The position numbers and the translations under genes are program-made. Shown one piece after another: positions 1 to 5,685 of a DNA stretch of 5,685 nt (the first letter of the stretch is position 1; every line of letters begins with the position of its first letter). Under the pieces are notes generated by a model. That model worked only from the letters and a program-made list of their open reading frames with translations. It made no database searches and was not told the origin of the DNA. The stretch lies in contig DUKA01000240.1 in the NCBI GenBank assembly GCA_013329615.1, positions 1-5,685 of the forward strand, read 5' to 3'. The stretch is from Candidatus Bathyarchaeota archaeon. Its GTDB lineage: Archaea; Thermoproteota; Bathyarchaeia; TCS64.

Positions 1-94
1 GAGAATGGTGCACGCGCAGTCGACGCGCGCATCATCCTCTAGTCGCCCCCTCTTTTACCGGCTCCTTAGTTTCACCGGTTACACACTGCATATT

Positions 95-127
95 CCGCCT
101 CCGGCTGAGGATTCAAGTTGGAGGCGG
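95..127. repeat. Perfect 8-bp inverted repeat with 17-nt loop
   Basis: CCGCCTCC at 95-102 pairs exactly with GGAGGCGG at 120-127, and a T-G wobble at 94/128 can extend it. The stem is entirely G/C except for one A-T pair, so RNA from either strand would fold stably. No T-run follows on either side, so it is not a classical intrinsic terminator. On the minus strand it begins inside the end of a 17-codon ORF and covers its stop codon. Confidence 0.5.
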
Positions 128-166
128 GTTCTTAGCGCACGAAGAGAGGCTGCTATACTCCATCAT
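113..166 (-). CDS. Possible 17-residue leader peptide or spurious ORF
   Basis: ATG-ATG at 166-161 opens a short frame (MMEYSSLSSCAKNPPPT) ending at TGA 115-113. A strong purine-rich GAGGAGGAG (179-171) lies four nucleotides before the first ATG, a better ribosome-binding site than any other visible start in the window. The stop is embedded in the 95-127 inverted repeat. The frame is too short to judge by composition and could easily be chance. If real, it might be a leader ORF for a gene off the left edge. Confidence 0.15.
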   Translation of the reverse strand: MMEYSSLSSCAKNPPPT

Positions 167-301
167 GAAGCTCCTCCTCGGCGTTGTTTGCCTATACTAG
201 GGGCGAATATGCGTGGAGCTACGTAGTTTACTCTGCTGCCAGCTTCGGTATATTATACATTGCCGACGCCACGGTGTGGTTCTTGGCTGGCTTCATCCTC
301 T

Positions 302-2599
302 TCACGGATGGGCTTCGCTCTTATCTCCGGATTCTGGTTGAGGGGCTACACTAGCCTCCTTCGGTTTCCTCCACCGCTTGTAGCTCCTGAAACCATCCCA
401 GACGACTAGCGCGACGAAGCCGAGTGTGATCACCGACATTATGATGACGCCCCTGCCAGTCACCATGTCGAGGAGTTGGCTGCCCATCATCCAAGTCAAC
501 GCGGTGAGTTCGAAGGGAACGAAGAGGAAGAATGGTCTGGATGCAACGGTTTCGATCCTGTTCGATGTGTCGCTGAACTCCACCCCGTTTCCCGTGTAGC
601 TGAGACTGGCCGGTTCAAGCGTGTAGACGCCGGGGTTGTCGATCCTCACCTTGTATGTGATAGTGCGGGACTCACCGGGGGGTATTACGGCCCAGGTGCC
701 CGTCGTGTCCCCGGAGACGAGATCGACGCCCTCGGCGTAGCCCAGCAGGGAATCGCTGTCATCAAGTGTGACACTCGTCATAGGTTCCGTGTCCTTGTTT
801 GTCACCGTCACTGTGACTGTCGCCGTCTCGCCGCCTGTGATGGTCTTTGTGACTTCGACTTTTAGCGGCAGGGTGAGGTCAGCTGTGTTGATTTGGAAGT
901 TGTCGGGGGAGGGAGCTCCCTGTGTCACCCTGACGACGTAGCCCATATCTTCGAAGAATCGGTAGACGGCGTCTAGCTCCTCCTGTGTGAGCGGGACGCT
1001 CGTGGATATCTTGATGTTGGGTACATCCTCGCCCCCGCCTACGTTCTCCCCCGGTGGGGCGAACGTTAGAAGTGTGCTGAAGTCAGAGGTAGGGGAGTAA
1101 CTCGGCGTCGTGCTTGTGCCGAGGAGGTCTAGGAAGTCGAAGTTGTCGGAGCCGTCTGTTGGCTGCGCCCCATTGTCCCAGAAGGAGACGCCCCCGGCGA
1201 ATGTGATGGAGCCGCTCAGGAAAGCGCCGAGGGTGCCCTTCACGTCCTCAGGGATGTCCTCGATCGAGAGATACGTCATCAGGGCGTCAACGTTGACGAA
1301 CCCGGCTGCGAAGACGGCGCCCGACGCCGAGTCCAAGGTCTCACCGGGGACCAGCCTACCGTTGTCCACAGCCGCGCCGATGGTGTCCGCGAAGCCGCCG
1401 CGGCTCCTGAACTGTGTGAGGTAGTTATCGGCGAAGACGCCGACATCGGAGGAGGATTGGTAGAAGGCGAGAGTGATCAGGGGCATCTGTTCGGTCTGGT
1501 TGCCCTCCCCCGGCTGCATGCTGAAGGAGGTCAACTTGCTCAGGCTCACGCCGTAGGTTGATGAGAGCGCACCCGACACGGATACGGAGCGCTGCAGAGC
1601 GGTGGCTTCGGGCACCCCCAAGTAGACGACTACGGCGAAGGTCGGCGGGAGCAGATTGACTAGGCTCGTCACTTCATCGAGGGAGGAGTCTTGGCTGATG
1701 AGTTTTCGTAGAATATCGATCACGCCGCTGTGGGATATCACCACAGCCGCTGCGAGACCATCCGTGTCCGAGCCACTAAGCCCCATCCCGGACAGGGTCG
1801 AGCTCGTGTCCGCGAAGGCGTCGCCGATGTAAGCCCTGCCCTTCTTGTCGAGGGCACCGATCATAGCCTCGGTGTAAGCCTCTTCACCGAATCGCACACC
1901 AGAGACAGAGGGGATGAGCGGCGTCAAGCTGATGCAGACAATCAGAAGCATCGCAACTGCTTTAGTCGGCGCCGTCTTGGGCGAGGGTTTCAAACCGTTC
2001 AGACCCCGCTTCTCAACGAGGCGCCCCAACTCGACGCCGATAAGAGTCCCAACCACTAACAGCACGGGCTTCAAGGCGACGTCGGTCACCAGCCCCACGA
2101 TTACCTGCTCTACGAGCATCCGCCTATCCATGTTCCCGTTGAGCGCTTCCAGAGCAACTTTCACGAACTTCCCGACGATAGGGGCCTCAAATATGCTGGT
2201 CAAGGTCATGCCGCTGGGTAGAGGAGGCAACCAGCCCATGGGTCCGTCCGCCCCCTGTAAGATGTTAGGGACGTTCTCGGCGATGGCGAAGACCGTCGAC
2301 GCCATTATTGGGAGCATCGTCAGCCAGACGAGCAGGACGACGCCGACCGCGCCTATCCTCCTGCGGACGATGCAGCCGATGAGGAGCGCCACGAAAAGCC
2401 AGATGAAGAGTAGAATAGGGATGCCAAGAGGGTCCCCCAGCATGAGGAACGCCATCGTCAAGGCGAGGTAGACCGATGACCCGAACACAGGCCCGAGCCA
2501 ATCAGCCACGACGAGAAGCGAGGGATGGATCAGGGCAGCCCCGAGCAGGAGCAGTAGAAATACGCCTAGAAGATAAGCACCAATCTTCCTCATATGCAT
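302..2599 (-). CDS. Polytopic membrane protein with large extracytoplasmic region and C-terminal TRAP-beta-like Ig domain, function unknown
   Basis: I do not recognise the whole protein. Numbering is from the ATG at 2599. Hydrophobic segments near residues 7-31, 40-55, 60-78, 82-106, 163-190 and 213-234 are probable membrane helices. A basic 'RRR' (79-81) and 'EKRG' (196-199) suggest cytoplasmic loops. Residues 235-580 are polar and probably outside the cell. They hold Asp/Gly/Ser/Thr-rich linkers (476-526) and an alpha/beta-looking piece (527-565). Residues 580-688 form a Val/Thr-rich beta-sandwich with 'VTVTVTNKD' (595-603), 'TWAVIPPGES' (635-644) and 'GVYTLEPASLSY' (657-668), the pattern of the TRAP-beta/DUF11/CARDB-like Ig folds. 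Hydrophobic segments 689-710 and 717-735 and the basic tail 'RSYKRWRKPK' (738-747) anchor the C-terminus inside. ATG codons occur at 2599 and 2593. The second has GGTGA six nucleotides upstream and is the better start, giving 763 residues. Stop is TGA at 304-302. The gene lies 54 nt after the kinase, same strand. Coding status is strong; function is open. Confidence 0.88.
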   Translation of the reverse strand: MHMRKIGAYLLGVFLLLLLGAALIHPSLLVVADWLGPVFGSSVYLALTMAFLMLGDPLGIPILLFIWLFVALLIGCIVRRRIGAVGVVLLVWLTMLPIMASTVFAIAENVPNILQGADGPMGWLPPLPSGMTLTSIFEAPIVGKFVKVALEALNGNMDRRMLVEQVIVGLVTDVALKPVLLVVGTLIGVELGRLVEKRGLNGLKPSPKTAPTKAVAMLLIVCISLTPLIPSVSGVRFGEEAYTEAMIGALDKKGRAYIGDAFADTSSTLSGMGLSGSDTDGLAAAVVISHSGVIDILRKLISQDSSLDEVTSLVNLLPPTFAVVVYLGVPEATALQRSVSVSGALSSTYGVSLSKLTSFSMQPGEGNQTEQMPLITLAFYQSSSDVGVFADNYLTQFRSRGGFADTIGAAVDNGRLVPGETLDSASGAVFAAGFVNVDALMTYLSIEDIPEDVKGTLGAFLSGSITFAGGVSFWDNGAQPTDGSDNFDFLDLLGTSTTPSYSPTSDFSTLLTFAPPGENVGGGEDVPNIKISTSVPLTQEELDAVYRFFEDMGYVVRVTQGAPSPDNFQINTADLTLPLKVEVTKTITGGETATVTVTVTNKDTEPMTSVTLDDSDSLLGYAEGVDLVSGDTTGTWAVIPPGESRTITYKVRIDNPGVYTLEPASLSYTGNGVEFSDTSNRIETVASRPFFLFVPFELTALTWMMGSQLLDMVTGRGVIIMSVITLGFVALVVWDGFRSYKRWRKPKEASVAPQPESGDKSEAHP

Positions 2600-2604
2600 T
2601 CACC
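2600..2604 (-). promoter_or_regulatory. Shine-Dalgarno GGTGA that selects the start of the membrane-protein gene
   Basis: On the minus strand GGTGA directly abuts the first ATG (2599-2597), which is too close for initiation, but sits six nucleotides before the second in-frame ATG (2593-2591). GGTGA matches part of the archaeal anti-SD complement GGAGGTGA. This favours starting at the third codon of the longest frame, removing the leading Met-His. Confidence 0.5.
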
Positions 2605-2653
2605 GAGTGAAATATACTGGGTGAATAGGGGAAAGAGGGGTGTATAAGGTTGG
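2605..2653 (-). promoter_or_regulatory. Kinase-membrane protein gap with possible TATA-type promoter
   Basis: The gap holds two AT-rich candidates for an archaeal TATA box on the minus strand: TTATACA around 2647-2641 and TATATT at 2616-2611. Archaeal transcription usually begins about 25 nt after the box. The first would then start near 2620, leaving a leader of roughly 25 nt with the GGTGA site in it, while the second would start inside the coding region, so the first fits better. A pyrimidine-rich run (CCCCTCTTTCCCC, 2640-2628) lies between and could weakly aid termination after the kinase gene. The membrane gene may therefore have its own promoter, though read-through from the sugar genes is equally possible. 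Confidence 0.3.
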
Positions 2654-4192
2654 TTACGCGGCCATCTCCCTGAAGAGGGGGCGGGTTGCCTCTAGGCTCA
2701 TCTTGTAGAGGTTGTAGAAACGCTGGTACGCCTTGACGCTCTCTGCGTTGGGTTTCATGGGGACCTTCTCGGGTATCCACTTCTCGATGACCTTGTGGTC
2801 CTTGATGGTGCCCGTTCCGAGCCCCGCGAGTATGGCGTCCCCCAGAGGGGCACCCTGTGCGCCGGGTATGTAGCTCATGGGGACTCCGGTGACGTCTGCG
2901 ATTATCTGCCTCCAGAGTGGGCTGCGCGCCCCCCCGTCGACGAGCGTCGCCCTGTTCACCTTTATGCCTACCTCCCACGCCGCCTCGAGGCTGCACCTCA
3001 TCGCGTAGGCGACTCCCTCGAGTACGCTGCGGAACATGTGCGCCCTGCTATGGTAGACGCCGAGTCCTATGAATCCGCCTCGGAGGTGCTCGTCCCAGTA
3101 GGGGGCGCGTTCCCCTACCATGAGGTGGGGTAAGAAGACTAGGTCGTCGCTTCCTATGGGTACTTTGGCTGCGAGTTCGTCGAGCTGCTTGTAGGCGTCT
3201 ACGCCGGTCTTCTCCTGCGCGGTCTTCTCAGCCTGTCCGAGTTCGTCCCTGAACCAGCGGACGCTGAAGCCCGCCGTGGCGATGCCGGTGAAGCCGTAGG
3301 TGTACTGGCGACCCTTGACGACGTAGGGGAAGTTGATCATCCTCGGCGAGAGGCGGGGGGTGTGGTTGATGAAGCCGTTGCACATGCTGGTGCCGAGCAT
3401 TGAGGCGAGGTCGCCGTCCTCTATGGCTCCCCCCGCGAGGGCGCTGACGCTCGCGTCTATCCCCCCGGCGCACACGGGTGTGCCCTTGGGAAGACCCGTT
3501 GATTTCGACGCCTTCGTGGTGACCTCGCCGACGATGTCCTCCGAGCTCGATATCTTCTCGGGGAAGAAGCCGCGGGGTACGCCGAGTTCGCCCATCATCT
3601 TCTCCGACCAGTTACGCTTGTGGATGTCGAATAGTCCGCCGTAGTTGCCGGAGCTGCTGTAGTCGACGCTCTCCTCCCCCGTGAGGCCCCTGATTACGAA
3701 GGCGTTGGGTGTCTCGAGCCGGTGTATCTTCGCCCAGTTCTCCGGCTCCTTGTTCTTTATCCAGAGCATCTTCGTGTAGCCGTAGTAGGGGTCGATAACG
3801 TTGCCGGTGACCTTGAAGAGGGCGTCGGCGCCGATGTTGTCTCGGAGCCACCTGCACTCGTCTGTGGCGCGTCTGTCTGCCCAGATTATGCAGGGGCGGA
3901 TGGGCTTCATGTCCCTGTCGAGGGGTACTCCACTTCCGCCGTAGAGGCTGCTGATGGCTGCGCCTGCGATCTCCTTTGGGTCTATCTTCGCCTTCTCGAT
4001 CGCCGTCTTGATCGATGCCTGCGCCGCCTTCTCCCAGACGTCGGGCCACTGCTCCGCCCAGCCCTGCTTCGGGGTGATTACACCGTATTCGAGGAATGAG
4101 CTGCCCTTGATGCTCCCCCCGGCGTCGACGACCACCGTCTTCGTCCCGAGGGTGCCTATGTCGGTCCCAACTAGGTACGTCAACGCAGTCAC
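2654..4192 (-). CDS. FGGY-family carbohydrate kinase (xylulokinase-like)
   Basis: ATP-dependent cytoplasmic sugar kinase of the FGGY/actin-like ATPase fold, expected to phosphorylate the ketose made by the adjacent isomerase. The 512-residue length is normal for the family. Visible motifs are the N-terminal phosphate loop 'GTDIGTLGTK' (9-18), 'WAEQWPDVW' (45-53), 'IIWADRRATDE' (102-112), 'LTGEESVDYS' (170-179), 'CAGGIDASVSALAGGA' (241-256) with D246 the likely catalytic base, 'LGTS' (266-269), 'GERAPYWDEHLRGGF' (360-374), and the C-terminal signature 'DGGARSPLWRQIIADVTG' (419-436) followed by 'APLGDAILAGLG' (448-459). The last block resembles E. coli XylB 'GGGARSEYWRQMLADISG'. However, the XylB substrate loop 'GQMHG' is replaced by 'YGGSG' (84-88), so xylulose is uncertain; a ribulo-, fuculo- or other ketokinase is possible. 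The start is GTG at 4192-4190, overlapping the isomerase TGA (shared GTGA). No clear Shine-Dalgarno precedes it, which suggests translational coupling. The stop is TAA at 2656-2654. Confidence 0.92.
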   Translation of the reverse strand: MTALTYLVGTDIGTLGTKTVVVDAGGSIKGSSFLEYGVITPKQGWAEQWPDVWEKAAQASIKTAIEKAKIDPKEIAGAAISSLYGGSGVPLDRDMKPIRPCIIWADRRATDECRWLRDNIGADALFKVTGNVIDPYYGYTKMLWIKNKEPENWAKIHRLETPNAFVIRGLTGEESVDYSSSGNYGGLFDIHKRNWSEKMMGELGVPRGFFPEKISSSEDIVGEVTTKASKSTGLPKGTPVCAGGIDASVSALAGGAIEDGDLASMLGTSMCNGFINHTPRLSPRMINFPYVVKGRQYTYGFTGIATAGFSVRWFRDELGQAEKTAQEKTGVDAYKQLDELAAKVPIGSDDLVFLPHLMVGERAPYWDEHLRGGFIGLGVYHSRAHMFRSVLEGVAYAMRCSLEAAWEVGIKVNRATLVDGGARSPLWRQIIADVTGVPMSYIPGAQGAPLGDAILAGLGTGTIKDHKVIEKWIPEKVPMKPNAESVKAYQRFYNLYKMSLEATRPLFREMAA

Positions 4193-5685
4193 GTCGGCTT
4201 GTGATACTTGTTACCGTCGGCATCGTAGATGGTGTAGCCGATGTCGAGGCGGTGCGCGATCTCGGCGAGGGCTGGGGTGAGGTCGCCGTAGGCGAAGCCT
4301 AAGTGGTTGCAGGGCCAAACGCTGATGATCTCCTCGTCGCTCATGGGTATCTTGCCCTTGATTATTGGCCAGCTCGGGTTGTACTTCTCGTGCTCCTCCG
4401 GCTCGACCGGGAGGGTCTCCATGACGCTGGCGACGAGGCGGTAGCGGAGGTTCTCCCTGCCGAGGCGTGCCACAGTCATCGTGTGTCCACCTGGGGTCCT
4501 ACCCCTGACGCTGCTTCCACCCGCGTCGTAGAATATCTCCTGACCCATGTACTCGACGCTGTCTAACTTCTTCGCCGAGTCCACCTCGGGGCCGCCGAAG
4601 AAGTAGGGTGGGTGCTGCCCGCAGTTCACGATGTAGAGGATGCTGTCCTCGACGTCGCGGAAGTCGCCGAAGCCGGCGGGCTTTCCAGAGGCGAGGTGCA
4701 TGATGAGTTGTGTGAGGGCGGAGTCCATGTCGTTCTCGCAGGCGACGGGTATAATCTTCTTTGGTTTTCCGTCGGGTCCTACGTCGTTGCTCAGGTATGC
4801 TGCCATGAGGCACGCGGTGCAGTGCTGGGCGCTCAGCTCGTCCTGGCACTTGATGCCGGCGAATGTTACGCTGTACTCGTCGGCGATGTCCTCGCCCGCG
4901 TAGTATAGGCTGAGTTGCAGGAGCATCTTGGAGAACTCCTTGAGCTTGGGGCGGCTGTAGTCGATCTTCCCATGCTTTTGGATGTAGTCTGCTGCCTTCT
5001 TGAGGCGTGGGTCAAGTACCTTGTACTTGCCCTCCCCCGGCTTGCCACTCCACTCCACCATTGCGAGAGCCCTGCGTAACAATTCGCTCTGGTCGAGCGC
5101 CTCGTAGCTGATTCCGAAGAGCTTCTGCCACTGGTCGACGTCGGCCGTCGTTGTGGGCATCTTGAGGCTCATGCCGCCGAGTGCGAGGTACTTCTGTGCC
5201 TTGAGGTCGACGATGACCTTCTTTGCGGTCTCCGCCTCGGCTGCGCGGCGCTCGTTGAAGGCGAGTATGGCGAGCAGGCGCTTGATAACGGCCTTATCCG
5301 ATTTGATGTCGCCGAAGACGTGGCTGAACGGGACGCCTATGCGCGTTAATCCTCCACCCGCCGCCATGCCGGCGACCAGCCCGGGCACTGTCGGGTCCTT
5401 GTGGCTGAACATCACCACTCGGGGTACGTCTCCGGTCTCGGCGGCGTACCGTTTCACGGCGTCCACGCTGTCCCACGGGAACGTCCAGCTGCCCTGGTTG
5501 ATGATGAGCGTCTCAGGTTTCGCCTCGGCGATGTGCCTGATGTGCTCCTGAACGAGCCTCGTGTTCCAGGCTATCTGGTCCATCTTCTGGTGCTTCTCGC
5601 CGCCTCGGACGACCTCGACCTTCGCCTTCTTCAGGGCGTCGACGAGAAGCTTCTCTGCACTGATCATCTGGTCGATGTTGTCCGC
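4189..5685 (-). CDS. L-fucose isomerase family ketol-isomerase (5'-partial at window edge)
   Basis: Probable cytoplasmic, metal-dependent aldose-ketose isomerase of the FucI/AraA fold, feeding its ketose to the kinase encoded next. Residues are numbered from the Met codon at 5667. Segments that match E. coli FucI as I remember it are: 'LALGGMSLKM' (161-170), 'GIKCQDEL' (271-278), 'ACENDMDSAL' (309-318, FucI 'ATENDSLNG'), 'IVNCGQ' (346-351, FucI 'INSGS') and 'CNHLGFAYGD' (453-462, FucI 'ANHGVLTIGH'). Likely metal/catalytic residues, inferred from the family, are E277 or E311, D313 and H455. The frame stays open upstream of 5667 (A-D-N-I-D-Q) to the window edge, and the usual FucI N-terminal segment 'PKIGIRP...GVRESLE' is absent, so the true start lies outside the window and about 20-30 residues are probably missing. 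Even so it is shorter than E. coli FucI (about 590 residues), mostly at the C-terminus. It overlaps the kinase gene by 4 nt. The family is fairly sure; the substrate (L-fucose, D-arabinose or another) is not. Confidence 0.88.
   Translation of the reverse strand, partial: ADNIDQMISAEKLLVDALKKAKVEVVRGGEKHQKMDQIAWNTRLVQEHIRHIAEAKPETLIINQGSWTFPWDSVDAVKRYAAETGDVPRVVMFSHKDPTVPGLVAGMAAGGGLTRIGVPFSHVFGDIKSDKAVIKRLLAILAFNERRAAEAETAKKVIVDLKAQKYLALGGMSLKMPTTTADVDQWQKLFGISYEALDQSELLRRALAMVEWSGKPGEGKYKVLDPRLKKAADYIQKHGKIDYSRPKLKEFSKMLLQLSLYYAGEDIADEYSVTFAGIKCQDELSAQHCTACLMAAYLSNDVGPDGKPKKIIPVACENDMDSALTQLIMHLASGKPAGFGDFRDVEDSILYIVNCGQHPPYFFGGPEVDSAKKLDSVEYMGQEIFYDAGGSSVRGRTPGGHTMTVARLGRENLRYRLVASVMETLPVEPEEHEKYNPSWPIIKGKIPMSDEEIISVWPCNHLGFAYGDLTPALAEIAHRLDIGYTIYDADGNKYHKPT

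Larger units (their letters stand above)
1..301. other. Left intergenic stretch with no convincing gene
   Basis: This stretch follows the stop of the membrane-protein gene on the minus strand. The only long open frame, on the plus strand to position 226, has a Ser/Arg/Pro-rich composition, no RBS and no family resemblance, so it is not called. Minus-strand signals, in order of transcription, are: a small hairpin CCAC-ACC-GTGG (279-269) about 22 nt after the stop; a TATA-like TATAATATA (257-249); a GAGGAGGAG purine run (179-171) before a 17-codon ORF (166-113); a perfect 8-bp inverted repeat (127-95); and a tandem ATG at 35 and 32 whose frame runs off the window. They are compatible with the upstream region of another minus-strand gene, but none is proven. 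No tRNA cloverleaf or T-loop was found on either strand. Confidence 0.55.

Noticed and set aside
13..29. CGCGC/GCGCG stem around a SalI-like GTCGAC palindrome
   Set aside because: Only 5 bp, and expected by chance in alternating GC sequence; no associated feature.
95..130. tRNA-like or box C/D RNA-like segment (GATTCAAG, CTGAG)
   Set aside because: No cloverleaf or acceptor stem can be drawn on either strand, and box C and D motifs are imperfect and badly spaced.
5..226. 73-codon plus-strand open frame, also open to the left edge
   Set aside because: Composition is Ser/Arg/Pro-rich without any motif, no RBS precedes it, and it runs across an inverted repeat; it looks like chance in G+C-rich DNA.
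238..291. GCCAGC/GCTGGC inverted repeat with a 42-nt loop and an inner CCAC-GGT-GTGG hairpin as a terminator for the membrane-protein gene
   Set aside because: Stems are short, and no T-run follows on the minus strand; archaeal termination depends mainly on T-tracts, which are absent here.
1914..2471. 185-codon plus-strand open frame opposite the membrane-protein gene
   Set aside because: It is wholly antisense to a well-supported gene with clear membrane helices, and its product is low-information Thr/Ser/Arg-rich sequence.
302..2599. A defence, secretion-toxin or mobile-element system built around the membrane protein
   Set aside because: No nuclease, ATPase, transposase, integrase, terminal repeat or toxin motif is visible in it or in the adjoining genes, which are metabolic.
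3612..4223. 203-codon minus-strand open frame overlapping the kinase
   Set aside because: It is an out-of-frame shadow of the kinase, extremely Arg/Gly/Gln-rich, while the kinase frame carries all the FGGY motifs.

Overview
The window looks like a stretch of archaeal chromosome, probably a thermophilic or thermophile-related lineage of the TACK/Thermoproteota kind. The evidence is indirect: G+C-rich coding sequence, AAG-dominated lysine codons, a GTG start fused to the preceding stop codon, a GGTGA Shine-Dalgarno motif matching the archaeal 16S tail, TATA-like boxes rather than bacterial -35/-10 pairs, and a large secreted/membrane protein whose outer domain resembles an archaeal or eukaryotic Ig-like fold. 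No rRNA, tRNA or marker protein is present, so the lineage cannot be fixed.

All three recognisable genes lie on the minus strand and are transcribed from right to left. The right edge (4189-5685) holds an L-fucose isomerase family ketol-isomerase whose extreme N-terminus runs off the window. Its TGA stop overlaps the GTG start of an FGGY-family sugar kinase (2654-4192) by 4 nt. The two form a tightly coupled sugar-catabolic pair: an aldose is isomerised to a ketose, which is then phosphorylated. The exact sugar is not determined. The isomerase suggests L-fucose or D-arabinose-type stereochemistry, while the kinase looks most like xylulokinase but lacks its usual substrate-loop sequence.

After a 54-nt gap with a plausible promoter and ribosome binding site comes a 765-codon gene (302-2599) for a polytopic membrane protein of unknown function. 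It has about six N-terminal membrane segments, a large predicted extracytoplasmic region, an Ig-like domain resembling the TRAP-beta (SSR2) luminal domain of the eukaryotic translocon-associated protein complex, and a C-terminal anchor with a basic cytoplasmic tail. Nothing links it functionally to the sugar genes except orientation.

The left 301 nt carry no convincing gene. They contain a TATA-like element, a purine-rich SD in front of a 17-codon ORF, and a perfect 8-bp inverted repeat, all oriented as a possible leader for a further minus-strand gene off the left edge. No mobile element, CRISPR array or defence system is seen. The most interesting item is the membrane protein with the TRAP-beta-like ending.
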